The notes below the pieces were generated by a model that saw only the letters and a list, made by a program, of their open reading frames with translations, ran no database searches and was not told the DNA's origin. The translations under genes were made by a program, and so were the position numbers. Below, piece by piece: positions 23,433 through 35,600 of a stretch of 64,000 bases of DNA. Within the stretch, counting starts at the first letter, position 1, and each line of letters opens with the position of its first letter. This DNA is from Sweltsa coloradensis (Eukaryota; Arthropoda; Insecta; Plecoptera; Chloroperlidae): the NCBI GenBank assembly GCA_024449915.1, contig JAMZAV010000976.1, forward strand, positions 1-64,000, in the 5' to 3' direction.

Positions 23433-24448
23433 GTAAGATTAGTTAGCCCAGAGATAGAAACCGATGCGCTTCAGCCAAGGTTTTTATCATATTATAACCT
23501 TATTTTTAAGAAACACAGTAATAATATGGACACTAAGTAACATAATTGACATTGACATAATGGAAATTACTTCAGATTTAAAATTTGTAATTATTTCATT
23601 AACGAACTATGTAGTTATTTTGTTGGGACTTTTGTCACGAAAAACTAAAAAGTATATAAATATGAAACGTGGTTCATTATATTAACTGCAGTATTTTATT
23701 TTTTCAAAGTATTTAACTGTAACACAAATATATCCAGTGTATTTATAATAATGTCTCACATCGCCTGGATGTAGGAGATGTTGGTTGGATTGTCGTAGTG
23801 ACCAGTTCTTAACTACATAATCTAGATAGTTACTCTCTATTTAAAACACTTTAGTGGAAAGCAACTCTTTATTTTACAATAAAAACAACGCTTGGGAAAT
23901 TAATGAAAACTATTTACGTCAACAGGCTTTTTTTGAAAAACAAAAATCATGCTATCAAAAATATATCAAAACAAAAAAAGACAATCGTTAAAGTACTCTT
24001 ACCCCCATTTGCATTTCTCGTCAAATAACGCTATAAATGTAATGTTCTCTTGATGTCTTATGTTGTGTGTTAATCTGAATTTGTAACTCTGTAATCACTA
24101 CTTGTCAGGCTTGGCTCATACGTGCCCTGCATTAGCCTTCCTGCCCCATGGGCAGGTAAAATTCGTTAAATAATAATATTAGCCAAGGTAGATGATGATT
24201 TCACATTTCTCAAACATGGAAGTTGGCAAAAACAAGGTGATGTAAACAAAAAGGCTATTTCTTAGTGTTTACTAAAGGAATCCACATTTTATTTATTGTA
24301 TATTAAAGAGTTGATTTCAATAAAGTGGTTTAAATATTGTATTATTAACTCTTCTAATTTTAAAACTAAAAAAGTTACTTTAGTATAAAATTATGCATTT
24401 GTTTATTATTTTTAATATCCGCTGCGTGAATATTTATATGGCTTATTA
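23433..24448. other. Intronic DNA, nothing recognised
   Basis: AT-rich; the 73-codon frame at 23464-23685 is featureless. Confidence 0.35.
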
Positions 24449-25100
24449 ATTAAAGGAGCTATTAACTCAAAAAAATATTTTTTACCACACGATCTATAGC
24501 ACAATACTACACAAAAATGACAGTTTAAAATTTGTTATCTTGTAACTGTGATATAACACGAATTTTTAATTTTTTTTGATCCAGAAATTTGTGATATTGG
24601 TGTTTTGGGAAATTTCTTAAATCGGCTTTAACCTGCTTCTTTTTTGGTCTACATAGATACTAGAGCAAAGTACCAATCTAAAATGCCCATTTTTTACTTC
24701 GTGTTTTGAAACTGTGCCCAAATATACCCTCAAACACGCAAAAATATGCATTCCAAAATCACACCCCATCTTGGTAATCAGCATATTTTGACCGAACTAC
24801 TAGACCAAATTACAAAACAAAGTATAAATAATTTACAGAATAGGCTGTTAAATACGTCAATAATGGCCAATATTTTTTTGGATCAAAATCCTCCAAGGTC
24901 ACGGGGCATAAAGATCGTCCCTATGTTATTTCTTATGGGAGATTTTTGCCGATGGGACCTAGCTCGAAAAATGTCATGTTTGACAATTTTTTGGGAGGTC
25001 ATGGTGGCCCCAATAATTTATCTGTTGATTGCTAAATTCATTAATAGTTAGCCTGAATGAAATATACTTTTTGAGTTTAGCGGTTAAATACCCCTTTAAA
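24449..25100 (-). mobile_element. Non-autonomous TIR element, TTTAAAGGGGTAT family, copy 1
   Basis: On the - strand it starts TTTAAAGGGGTATTTAACCG and ends near AGCTCCTTTAATT. It is collinear with 53255-53890; the best block is TCATAAGAAATAACAT-like through CGATCTTTATGCCCC and GACCTTGGAGGATTTT. The 101-codon + frame at 24746-25051 lies inside the repeat and is not conserved in the other copy. Confidence 0.8.
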
Positions 25101-27182
25101 GTGTATTTTCACAAAAAATTAATTCCGTACTTTTAAAGTCAATTAACTCGATCATTGGATCAAAACTACTATTACTATTATTTCCAATTTTCTCAACAAA
25201 GTATCATTCAAGCGAAATATTGACTTGTAAGCGAAATCTAGGTTTAATACAAACTTGAAGCGAATTTAGTAAATATGCTTGATAATATATTTTTTGACGA
25301 GTTTGTGATTTTGCTACTTCAACGTTCCATAAAAATATTGTGTACATTGTACTTTCCATGCTAGCTGAGGTGGGGCCTTTAATCGAGAGCGGAAGTGGAT
25401 GGGGATGTTTTAATAATAATTTAAAATTTAAAATTACTTTGGGTATAATAAATATTGGATTTTTATAATTCTCGATTAAGTAGTATAGATTTGTATACAA
25501 TAAAGCAAAAAAGCAGTGACCATTTTTGCAACGAAAGTACGAAATTTAAAATCATGAATGTGACAATGAGAAAACATGAATGCGGAAATATCCTTGCTAA
25601 ATATGGTTATGCCTATAACAACAGATTTGTTTTCCTTGATAACTGCACTATTAAAACAACACATTATCACTACAATTTCATTTATAGTTAAAAATCATTG
25701 GCCACATAGCCTAATATAAACCAATGGTTAAAAATTATGGGGATGATTTTACAGCTAAATGAATGATAATTTACCTGAAATCGTAACGGTGTACTTTAAA
25801 CTGTGTACATAGCCTTAACATCAACTGTGGATCCGTCGCAAACAACTTCACCGACGAACACACGCCGATTGTGATTCCAGCTCACCGTGTATTGTGCACT
25901 CGTGTCAGCAGTATAATTGGATTGTCACCAGGTTAAACCACTATTACAAACTTTGGTTTCAATTGTGTTTTGTAGGCCTATAGCCGAACAATTAAATCAA
26001 TGCATGAGAGGGTTATGGTATTCAGCATTGCAAATTCAATTACAATGAACTACAATGAGATTGCCGACCATGTTGGTGCATTGTCACTAGGTTGTGCATC
26101 AGTGATAGAGGCGGATTAGCAATATAATATTATCCCCTCTAGAGACAAATTACATTTTATTCGGCCTTACAATCACAGGTGAAAACATGCCGCACTCATT
26201 ATATTAATAACCAAATAAATTAACATAAATAAATAATTTATGAATGTTCAAAAAGCTGTGCGAGTTTAACATTTACCTCATTAAATCATCATCTATTTAT
26301 TTATTGTTTATTCCTAGTCAGTTATAATAAAACCGATTTATAAAGGAGGTGTAAACTAATTACATACACGCAGACAACTTAATGAAAGTTTGAAATAGTA
26401 ATATTAAAAACAAGACAAAAAATTTGATCATCTTCGGGTTTGATGCGGAAACAACGCCACAATTTGTATTATATTTGTCCATAAGTGAATATATTCACTT
26501 AACTTAATTCTTAAACCAATTCGTAACCCATATCCTAGGGAATAAATATGTACATGTATATATATTTAAGAGGCTACAAACCAACCTTAATTGACACCGG
26601 TGCCATCGCCGAATGACGAATGAATGGCCAACCAAATAATGGACCGCTGGCTGGAAACGATTCACTATACGCATGATGCATGCAAAAATTCTTTAAAAAA
26701 AAAAGTTATAATGTACATTAACGCCAAAAATAGTTTTAATAGACTACTATCATCTCACAAAGAGCTAGATAATATAAAATACACATTGTTTTATACTAAA
26801 ATAGAGTCCTCGGTCATGATTTACAGGACCGTACAAAGTTCGAATTTTTTCTTCTACTAACAGGCGATCTAAAAAAATCCTGTTTCCATTTATTACATGT
26901 CGTGGAATATTTTTGCATTTGTCTCTCTTTACAATGTCCAAACAACATTCCCCCCATTTTTTGTAATGTAACCATATAAATTTAACTTCTCAAAGTTTTC
27001 AAAATCTTATTCACTCATTTAGGCTACTTTTCTCCACATTTTACACCATGAACATATTTCATTTATATAATTTTATGTTAACCACATATCGCATGCCGTC
27101 AGCCCCCTTGACCGTTTTGGATTTTGTCAAACTTGAACACCTATACATTATTATAAAATGAAATCATTTGTTCGTGAAAAAT
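25101..27182. other. Intronic DNA, one unresolved ORF patch
   Basis: At 25806-25930 both strands carry short frames of reasonable composition (antisense ends TVDVKAMYTV, then stop) but lack convincing splice sites. GTGCATTGTCACTAGGTTG-type sequence is partly repeated at 25920 and 26075. Otherwise AT-rich. Confidence 0.3.
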
Positions 27183-27422
27183 CTACCCAGGGTGCAATGT
27201 ATTCCCTGAGGTAGGTATATATAGGAGTTGGGGCAAATGTGAAGGGATGTCTGAAGCCTTTTCAAGAGGACCCAAACCATTTCATTCGCATTATCTACAG
27301 TCGAGGAAACCTAGGGAAAAACTTCAGTCAGGATTGCCGGTCTTGATTGGATTCGAATTCGGTACCTCCCGAATGAGAGTCGCGCGCTTTGCGCTCGAAC
27401 CAACACACACATGCACGTTTTC
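27183..27422 (-). repeat. SINE family B copy, antisense to the GPCR
   Basis: Contains CCAGGGTGCAATG at the 3' end, GAAGGGATGTCTGAAG, TCAAGAGGACCCAA, then CTTCAGTCAGGATTGCCGGT and GATTCGAATTCGG. It is the reverse complement of the order at 15455. Confidence 0.85.
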
Positions 27423-30018
27423 ATCATAAATGTTATTCAACTGCTGCAGATAAAATATAATACAATCTTCACTTCAAAATAAAAATTGACCTAGAGACTT
27501 GTACACTTTTTCGTATGTGACTACTCGTCTCACAAAATCGTCTTCATTGGCTCAGAAAATAGTGCTTATTGCTCACGCGACACATTGTTCATGTTCCTCA
27601 CAATTCTCTGAGATGTTCACTCAAGGTCGACTGGATTTCCGCTAGGCTTCGCTGCCGCGCACAAGCCGGTAGGAGTAGATACATGGTATACCTTGATGTT
27701 CACTTACTTATCAGATGTTCTTATCGCCCATTGTCTGTTAAATCATATTCTTACACCATAGGTATTTGTGTGAGCGAATCAATAGATATGCGTTCGTAGA
27801 ATTAGTGCCAGTCTATATCCTGTGTATCATTATGAATTTTGTTAATATAATGTTAATAATTATGAAAAAATAACCAATTTAGAAACTGTGAAGAAACTTA
27901 CTGTCAACTTTTTATGACGGATTTCGATATCTATCGGGGAGAAACTAACGACTGGTTTCTTCTAAAAGTGTGTTCCTATTGCAATAAGCAAACACTCGTT
28001 TAACTTCAAATAAGAAATATACCGTGCATACTATTTGTTTAGTAAGTAAATCGTAGCAATTTGTATATTTGTGTTTCTAGTTGATTTGGCTCGACACATA
28101 ACAATGGAGTTCATGCACTATTGTAATATTTCCAACTTCTGTATGGTAGTTACACACATATTATCATGTGTTTTTTTTTTTTTTAATTTCGTTGCATTGC
28201 GCAGCGTTTATTACAGTAAATAACTAAACGTAATGTGTGAAATGAACTAATCCTATTCACAATTTTAAAGCAATTTTAAAGCTGCTGCTGCTAAGTCCAA
28301 TTTAGTAAAATATATAAAATTGTTACCATTAAAGTTAACGAAAGTTGTGGAATATAAGCTGTAAAATACATATCGTTCCTTTGTGTAATTCTTCACAACT
28401 TGAGCAATTGGAAAAATAAGGTAACGATTGTTAGATTAGATTGCATATGCTTTCTAATAGACAAATTATAACAAAGCACTGAAGTATTAGGCGAAATGTA
28501 CCAGGATTGGGCTCGCGGTAATTTTACAGATTTGTAACTTATTGAAAGTAGGTTAAATGCTTCTGTGCAGAGCGTTATTATTTCACACAGATAACCAATT
28601 AGTTGCGTAAAATTGCTAAGAATTCACTCGAATTTAGAAGTAAATCAGGGTAGATCGAAAGTCTTTGTTATTCAAACAGCTTTCCTCACAATATTGCTAC
28701 CTAACATGTATCCTGATCGTTGTCTCATCTTTGTATGTAATTTGTCGGTTCATAGCTTGCTCTGAGACTAGATGACAACACACAACACAAGACACAAGAC
28801 ATGTAAGGGAAAAGAAGTTTTCTTTCCGAGCAATAAGCCGATGTACAATGATGTATAATGGTCAATAAAATCTATAAATTGTTTAAGATGGATTGGATAT
28901 TGCTTAACGTCTTATATCAAAAAACTTTGACTATTCGAGACGATTAATTGTTAAAGAACGTTGATTAGTAGGCTACTAAATGTGAACTTATTTTAGGTAA
29001 TTACTGAATAAAACTAGTTTAAATAGTTATTGGTTGAATGTATAAATTCCACTTTTTACTTCTATTATCTTTTTTTTGCCATGGTGGATTTGGAATAACA
29101 TAATACACATACACTATACACGTAAAATATAACATATAACAATACACGTAACTATCGATATTGTACTATTTGAATATATGCTAACGAACAAGTTTATTTA
29201 CGTGATATGAAATTCCTGTAACAAAACCCGCTTTTAAAGAACTCGAATTTTAAATAACTGTTAATAATAAATTTAAAATAAAAAGACTTCATTTGAAAAC
29301 TTGAATGTGCTCGTTAGAAATGCATCTTGCTTGAGTGAATCTCTAATTGCGAAAATGTCATACAACATGCTTATATTACTCCAACTACAAGTTGTAATTA
29401 GGTTTTTGAACATGCTAAATAAACACGCTTACAAATACCAACTAATTGCATAGGAGATAAAAAGGAGTGTTTTTAATATGAGTAGCACAACTTTAATTTA
29501 CTTTATTTTTAATTGAACTAGATAGTAATAAATATTAGTTTAATTACGAAATAGAACGTCAAAATATTTTTCTTTCGAAAATAAATGAATCGGATAATTG
29601 AGAAACCGAATAAGTCACCTAAATTGCGTAAATGATTTAAGATAGCCATTTTCTTCAGAATTTCAAGACCTATCGATTAGTAGAGAAAATAAATTTTTCG
29701 ACCATGCCTGTGTATATAACAGGGTGTCAATTTTCCCTTTGAGTTGATAAAACGAATAAGTCAGTCCATGCGTTCTGAAGAAAAAAATGTATTGATTTGA
29801 GAAACGGAACAAGTCACTTTCAGTAAAATGGGTCATTGCAGAGAAATTTTAATTAAACAAAGTTTTTACAAAATGTACTTTTATGTTGACTATAATAAAC
29901 AATCATAAAAACTTATGATTCTACTTATTTTTACTAATTTTATACATACCCACCTCATTTAATTGAGAAAACGAATAAGTCCACGCTAATTACACCCTCG
30001 TAATTATGAATTTACGTG
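27423..30018. other. Intronic DNA, nothing recognised
   Basis: Long AT-rich stretch. The 76-codon frame at 27569-27799 has arginine-rich composition but no domain and no phase-compatible splice pair. Confidence 0.35.
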
Positions 30019-30793
30019 CTCATTGGATGAGCGAAGCGAAGACTTCAATTTCACTGACCCCCAAAAAAAAAATTTAGCTCTAATGTTTTTTTTTTTGTAT
30101 TTTTATCTGTTTGTTAGCAGGATTCCGGGCAAACGACACAAGCGATCTTGATGAAAATTTGAGGGGACCTTCGAAATCTCTGAACTTAGAGGTGTATTGT
30201 TTTTCGGTACAATCGAAGAAATATTTCTCATGAATATCGTACTTTTACGATTTTTTTCAATTTTTAGTGCGATATTTTCATGACATTTGGGCCGATTCTG
30301 ACCAAACGGGTGGGGCTACAACGTTCATATTTCACATGCACATTAAGGTCATGGTGATGTTGTACCTTTTGAAAGAAAAAGTTGGAAAAGTTACCCAGAA
30401 TCCATAAAATAAAGCTTTTAATATAAGTTTTTTACGGTTTAGTGCGATATTTTCGTGCCATTTGGGCCGATTATGACCAAATGGGTGGGGCTACAACGTT
30501 CATATTATTCATGGACATTAAGGTTATGGTGATGTAGTACCTTTTGAAAGAAAAAGTTGGAAAAGTTAGCCAGAATCCATAGAAATAAAGATTTTAATGT
30601 AAGTTTTTTACGGTAAATAATAACATTTGACAAGTAGGCCTAGGGCCTAACAATAGAAACTTGGCAACAATCACCTACAATGCATAGGCAGTAAAGCAAA
30701 ACACTTGTAAAAGTAAAGATATCCCACGCAAACTAAAAACTTAAAAAAAGCTCATCCATCAACGCGGCGGGACTTTAGCGTTTTCCTAGTAAA
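30019..30793 (-). mobile_element. Non-autonomous TIR element, CTAGGAAAACGC group (long form), second copy
   Basis: Inverted relative of 1533-2203. It starts ATTGGATGAGCGAAGCGAAG and ends ACTTTAGCGTTTTCCTAG. Inside is a tandem duplication of about 172 bp (30268-30439, 30440-30610) with the core GGTGGGGCTACAACGTTCAT. It lies 350 bp before the GPCR main exon. Confidence 0.75.
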
Positions 30794-31142
30794 TATCAAT
30801 ATCAACACAATTCAATGAACTATTCCACATCTAAATTACTACATCAAAAAACCTGTATTTTTTTACTACAGGGTATTAAATGCACGTTTTGTGCGTTATA
30901 CTCAGAACAATGGTTACATGACCTATTCGGTTTCTCAAATAACCGATTCAAATTAAATGAGACGTTCAATATTTTGCTTTAAAATTAAACTCCTAAGTAT
31001 AACATTATTGAAGTTTGAGTCTTGCTCGCTTTGTACATCATACAAAAACTACAAAGTATGGTAATGTATGGTTCGTGTACAAAGTGCTTTATTGGCTATT
31101 AATTTTTCTTGCAGCTAATTCGAAGTGTATTTTTTATTTTAG

Positions 31143-32851
31143 ATTCTGAGTCGTTGAAAGAGAAATGCACAAAAGCTCAAGCGAACTGCACGGAAGACGA
31201 GATCGTGACTGAAGCCACCAGCTTCCTGCATGGCCTAGCAACTCCCGAGGTCGCCGTCTCCAGCAACCTGCTGCCGGAAGTAGTTTTACAAGTGAACAAG
31301 ATTCTCAAGACCGGCGGAAACACTTCAATACACAGGCGCGAGATTCTAAACGACATCGACTTGATTCTTATAAAGATGGACTTGGAGAACAACCGAGACG
31401 TGGTTCAAGAAGTCCAATCGGAGGTCGCCATGATGGTCGTTAACATTGTCAAGGTCAATCCTGTGGTCGGACTGACGTTCTCGACAACCGACGGCAATCT
31501 AACGCCGAACTCTCTGAAATACATACGATCCAACGAGACCACTCGGCCAATTCCACAGCAAACCGAGATTGCGGTTATTTTTCCTCAGTCGGTTCTAGAT
31601 CGCAACACACGTCTGCTGTTCGTTGTGTTTGCTGGGGACAAAGCTTTCAAGTCGAAAAGTTTACTGCGCACAACCCAGAGCGATCTCGTCAACAGTCGGG
31701 TGTTGAACATAAACTTGTCTAACGGAAAGTCTATCCTTAAAGATTTGCCCAAAGGGCAGTATATCGATGTAATGTTTAAACCGTATTTAAACAACAAGTG
31801 GAAAAAGAAATGTGCGTTTTGGGAAGTTGACAAAAGCAACTGGTCTTTTTCAGGAACTGAATTAATAAAACAATCGGGCACAGAACTCGACGTGTGTCGA
31901 TATTATCACTTGACGAACTTTGCCCAGATCATCACTAAAAGTACCGCGAACTCAAGAGCTTTGGACGTCATCTCCTTGATAGGTTGCACTCTCTCACTGA
32001 TCGGCATCGTCGGGATCTTCGTGACGGCCATCGCATTCGAGAGCTGGAGGAAACACCTTGGCAACAAGATCCTCCTCAATCTGTCCGCGTCCATTGCCTT
32101 CAACATCATCGCCTTCCTCGTGATCGCGACCTCGAAACTCGACACGGGGAGCGCTAGTTGCATCGCTATCGGCGCCATCATGCACTTCACCATCTTGTCG
32201 GCGTTCTGCTGGATGCTCGTGACCGCCGGGCTGCAGTTCCTGCGGTTGGTCGTCGTGCTAGGCTCACGGAGGATCCCCCACCTCCTGCTCAAGGCCAGCG
32301 TGTTCGCCTGGGGACTCCCCTTGCTGCCCGTGGTCATACTCCTCGCTGTAGACCCGCAGATATACACGGCCGGCGACGACAGAAGCTTCTGTTACCCCGA
32401 GGGCACGGCCTATTATTTGGCGGTGGTGGCGCCCGTCGTCGCTATCGTCATAATAAACTCAGTTGTCTTTGTGAGTATATTGTTTCAGATATATCCCTGT
32501 TGTCGCAAGAAGGCGATTGTGCAGAAACATTCTTCGGACAAGAAGGCCGTGTTTCGTCGTCTGATGACTACGATCCTCCTCTTCTTTCTGTTTGGCCTCA
32601 CCTGGATCTTCGGCATATTTGCTCGCTTCACGGTGTTTGCGTATCTGTTCTGTGTGACGGCAACCATGCAAGGGTTCGTGCTCTTCATCTTCTTCGTCGT
32701 CGTTGAGTCCAAGGCGCGCTCCTATTGGGTCAACTCAACATCGCGAGTGACGTCATCTGATCGAGGGACAAGTAAAACCATCTCGCTGCCAGAAGGGGTT
32801 CCTCTTAGTAATCGTGAAACGTTCAGATCGAGAGCGAGTGCAGTCACTTGA
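31143..32851 (+). CDS. Adhesion GPCR, exon 4: GAIN domain, GPS, 7TM and C-tail
   Basis: Class B2 (adhesion) receptor at the plasma membrane. The acceptor TTTTTATTTTAG| at 31131-31142 is chosen because its phase (2 bases, AT) fits exon 3. In the joined 685-residue model, 118 to ~370 is the GAIN domain with N-glycosylation sequons (NCT, NTS, NET, NLS). The GPS has C340-A-F-W343, W350, C368 and the cleavage triad H372-L373|T374, so autoproteolysis looks possible and the tethered agonist would start TNFAQII. Seven helices follow at about 389-414, 424-445, 456-485, 496-516, 539-565, 591-611 and 612-640. Family signatures are FAWGLPLL in TM4, GLTWIFGIFA in TM6 and MQGFVLFIFF in TM7. The tail is short (about 40 residues, Ser/Thr/Arg-rich). 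Two of the four usual GPS cysteines are missing. One exon covering GAIN to tail is unusually compact. Which adhesion-GPCR subfamily it belongs to is not resolved. Confidence 0.96.
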
Positions 32852-33390
32852 AAATTACTCTATTCAACTCGAAGCATTTATTAACATTGAATTGAGAGCG
32901 AAGTTCAAGAGAAAGAGTGAGGGACCTGTAGAGAGTAATGATCTGAAAATGTGTTTTAATGAAAATATAATACACCTTTTCATGGACGCTTGTTTCGAGA
33001 AATCTTGAGCTTGCTGTGATATTAACTAAATGACGTAGAAAATTATTTCTACTGACGAAAATGAAAATTGGTTTCAAAGTTAAGTGCGAAGCACTTTAAC
33101 ATGTATATTAATGAAGCCTTTATTGGCTTTTTATTCATAACTTCAGATGTTTCCCACTTCAAAGCAGTGTGAGTTTTACAAATGAGTATTTTTAATGAAC
33201 AAGACTTTTTGAGTAACAAAGTTAGCGTTTTAATGTCTAAATTTATAATGTGACAAAATGTTAAGATGATTATACATAAAACATCCAATCGTGTGAATGA
33301 ATATAAAAGTAGAATGAAATTGTCATTTGTCGTAAAATGAATCATCAGTGTTAGGAAGAAAAAATAAATAAGGAAGGAAGGAAGAACGCA
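32852..33390 (+). other. Likely GPCR 3' UTR with poly(A) signal
   Basis: The first good AATAAA after the stop codon is at 33363-33368, giving a 3' UTR of about 530 nt. The exact cleavage site cannot be read from sequence. Confidence 0.4.
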
Positions 33391-35329
33391 CTATACAAAC
33401 AATGAGCTCAAAAACAATGAAACAAAAAACAATGAAAAATAATGAGCTGTAAAAGGTGGTTTAAAAATTCCTTTTAGTTTTTGTTGATTTGATTGAATTT
33501 TGTTGCAAAACGTCTCTTTTATTGCAATATCGTTTCCGGACTGGCGCCCTAATCTTATGAGCCACCGCTGACGGCTTTTTTCTTCTGGTTGAAAATGAAT
33601 GACATTACTGTATTATCCCGTTTTAAATTGTTAATTTAACACTTTGTGAAACATTTACCAATTTGCATTAGAGTGATGTTCTCTACAAAAATAAAACCTG
33701 TGATTAAACCATGTCTCCTAATCCCATACTAAAAACAAACATGCTCAATAACAATCATTCGCCATAATTTGAACACTCTCACTTCCACTTGCACTCGCAC
33801 ACGCATAACCTGAAACATTCCAGGCATTCCCAGCTTTTTCTATCTCCCCACTTTGCCCTCAATCGCTCAAATGTAAATGTTTAGCTCATAACTTGCGGAC
33901 CCCATAGTTCTACTGTGTGTATACGTGTGCAAGTGTTTACCAGTTACTACATTTACACAGTACTTTCACCAGATAAACAAGTATGTTTTGTATGCTTGTT
34001 TGCTCTTGCCTTATTAAATGTTTCTTGGTAAACTTGCCCAGGGCCAACTCATATAACCAGGTATACGTAGTTCGAAGGGAATGTCAAACGGCTATTTGGG
34101 AATTTGGGTGGAAACAAACACACCTACTGACCGAATGAATCTCTGGAGTAAACTTTAGTTTAGGGTTGCCGGTGGCGGGAGTAGAAAACAAACCTTCCAT
34201 ACTCCAAGGCTTTGACCGGGCACCTCCACCAAATACACATTAAAACTGGTGTGTGCGTGAAAGTGTGCATTTGTGATAGCTTCGCTCGTCTGGCATGTCT
34301 GGCTTTGGTTATTATAAAAAGTCCTCCGTAAGAATGTCCCATGATCAAACAAGTGCGTTTGATGACAACATGCTCTAAGTGTTAGAATGTTTTGCTTGTG
34401 GAAAACATGTTTTATCCCGACCCCGGTCGTGATGGTCTTTAAATTTCTGAATTGTATTAAATATAAAAAAAAAAAAAAACACCAACGGGAGTGTTTCCCG
34501 ACCAACAAAAATATGGTGAAATGTTTCATCTTGTTGCTATGGAAGTGTAAACTTGTTCCTCAACGTGGTCATGGATTTGACCGGGTAACCCTACATCACA
34601 GATATCAGGGAGTAAATTTTCTTTGTCCATTGTCCCTTTTCTTGACAACATCCACAACTTTTACACTCTGTTCTGTGGTGTTACTCCAATATTTCCGCAC
34701 AGGCGCGAGCGTACCAAATTGAAGCGTCAATCCGACCTTTCAAGATGGCGATTTGGCGTTTCAATTTATGCTTTACATTATGTTTTAAATGGGATTAAGT
34801 ATTTTTCTGGATTGTTTTGATATGGTTTTAGCTTGTGCAGCATGGGAATGCACAAACAGAAACAATAAGAATTTATTGCATAAATGAATTTAGTAATCAT
34901 TTGGTGTTAATGGCTAATATGCTCGCCTGTCAACGTGGCAGCCACCTTGAGCAATATTTGACGGGCTACAAATCGCTCTTATCTACTTTTACATGCAAAC
35001 TGACCTATTGAAGATGGCTTCAAATTGTCACGAAAGTGGACCAAGACTGGAGATCTAGCCTACTATAGATGTAAAATAGCATTGGGTTCAACGGTTTCCT
35101 GGTACTTACACACCTATTGTCTCCTCAACTTATGGAAATAATAAGTATGTAACCCCTGTAGTCCTGTAAAGATAACGGAGGGTATTAATCAACAATTATT
35201 GTTGTAGATTTATTCTGTGTTTGTAAATGCTCGTGTACTTCTGGAGCCCAGCAGAATTCTATTAAATCAACAAGTCTCTTCTCGGGATAGGGGAAGAACT
35301 GACAATCTTTATAGATTTGAATAGATTAC
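33391..35329. other. Intergenic DNA between the convergent genes
   Basis: Frames at 34155-34820 overlap on both strands and contain poly(A/T) runs; none looks coding. An AAGATGGCGA motif near 34744 resembles a YY1 site but stands alone. Confidence 0.35.
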
Positions 35330-35600
35330 CGACGGTATATGTGTTCTGGGTGTTTACTTGGGTTATTTTGAAGAAAGGGATGATAATAATTGGACAACAA
35401 TAACTAAAATTATAGAAAATGGGACTGATATTTTAGCATCATGCCAGCATATGACAGAATCATAGGACAACTTGTTAAAAGAGGACGTCGTATTATGGCC
35501 AATAAACGACTATCCTGGAACCAGTCCGAAGAAATCGGTTAAGACTTTTGCAGCAATTTTAAAAATCGGTCCTATAAAACCCTGGGATATGGTACTTCAC
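35330..35600 (+). pseudogene. Possible LINE reverse-transcriptase fragment
   Basis: A frame reads VLGVYLGYFEERDD, NNWTTITKIIE and later DYPGTSPKKSVKTF, with a stop between the parts. The LGVYLG...NW...I.KI pattern resembles the region after the polymerase domain of non-LTR retrotransposons. The piece is short and broken, so the assignment is weak. Confidence 0.3.

Noticed and set aside
24746..25051. 101-codon open frame
   Set aside because: It lies wholly inside the TTTAAAGGGGTAT element and is broken in the collinear copy at 53.3 kb.
25806..25930. Possible extra exon between GPCR exons 3 and 4
   Set aside because: The phase needed to fit (2 bases in, 1 base out) contains a stop, and the donor GTTAAA is weak.
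31115..31142. Alternative acceptor TTCTTGCAG at 31114 for GPCR exon 4
   Set aside because: It would start in phase 0 and cannot join exon 3 in frame; the acceptor at 31142 fits in phase.
32158..32706. 182-codon + frame and antisense frames over the receptor
   Set aside because: Shadows of the GPCR coding frame in GC-rich sequence.
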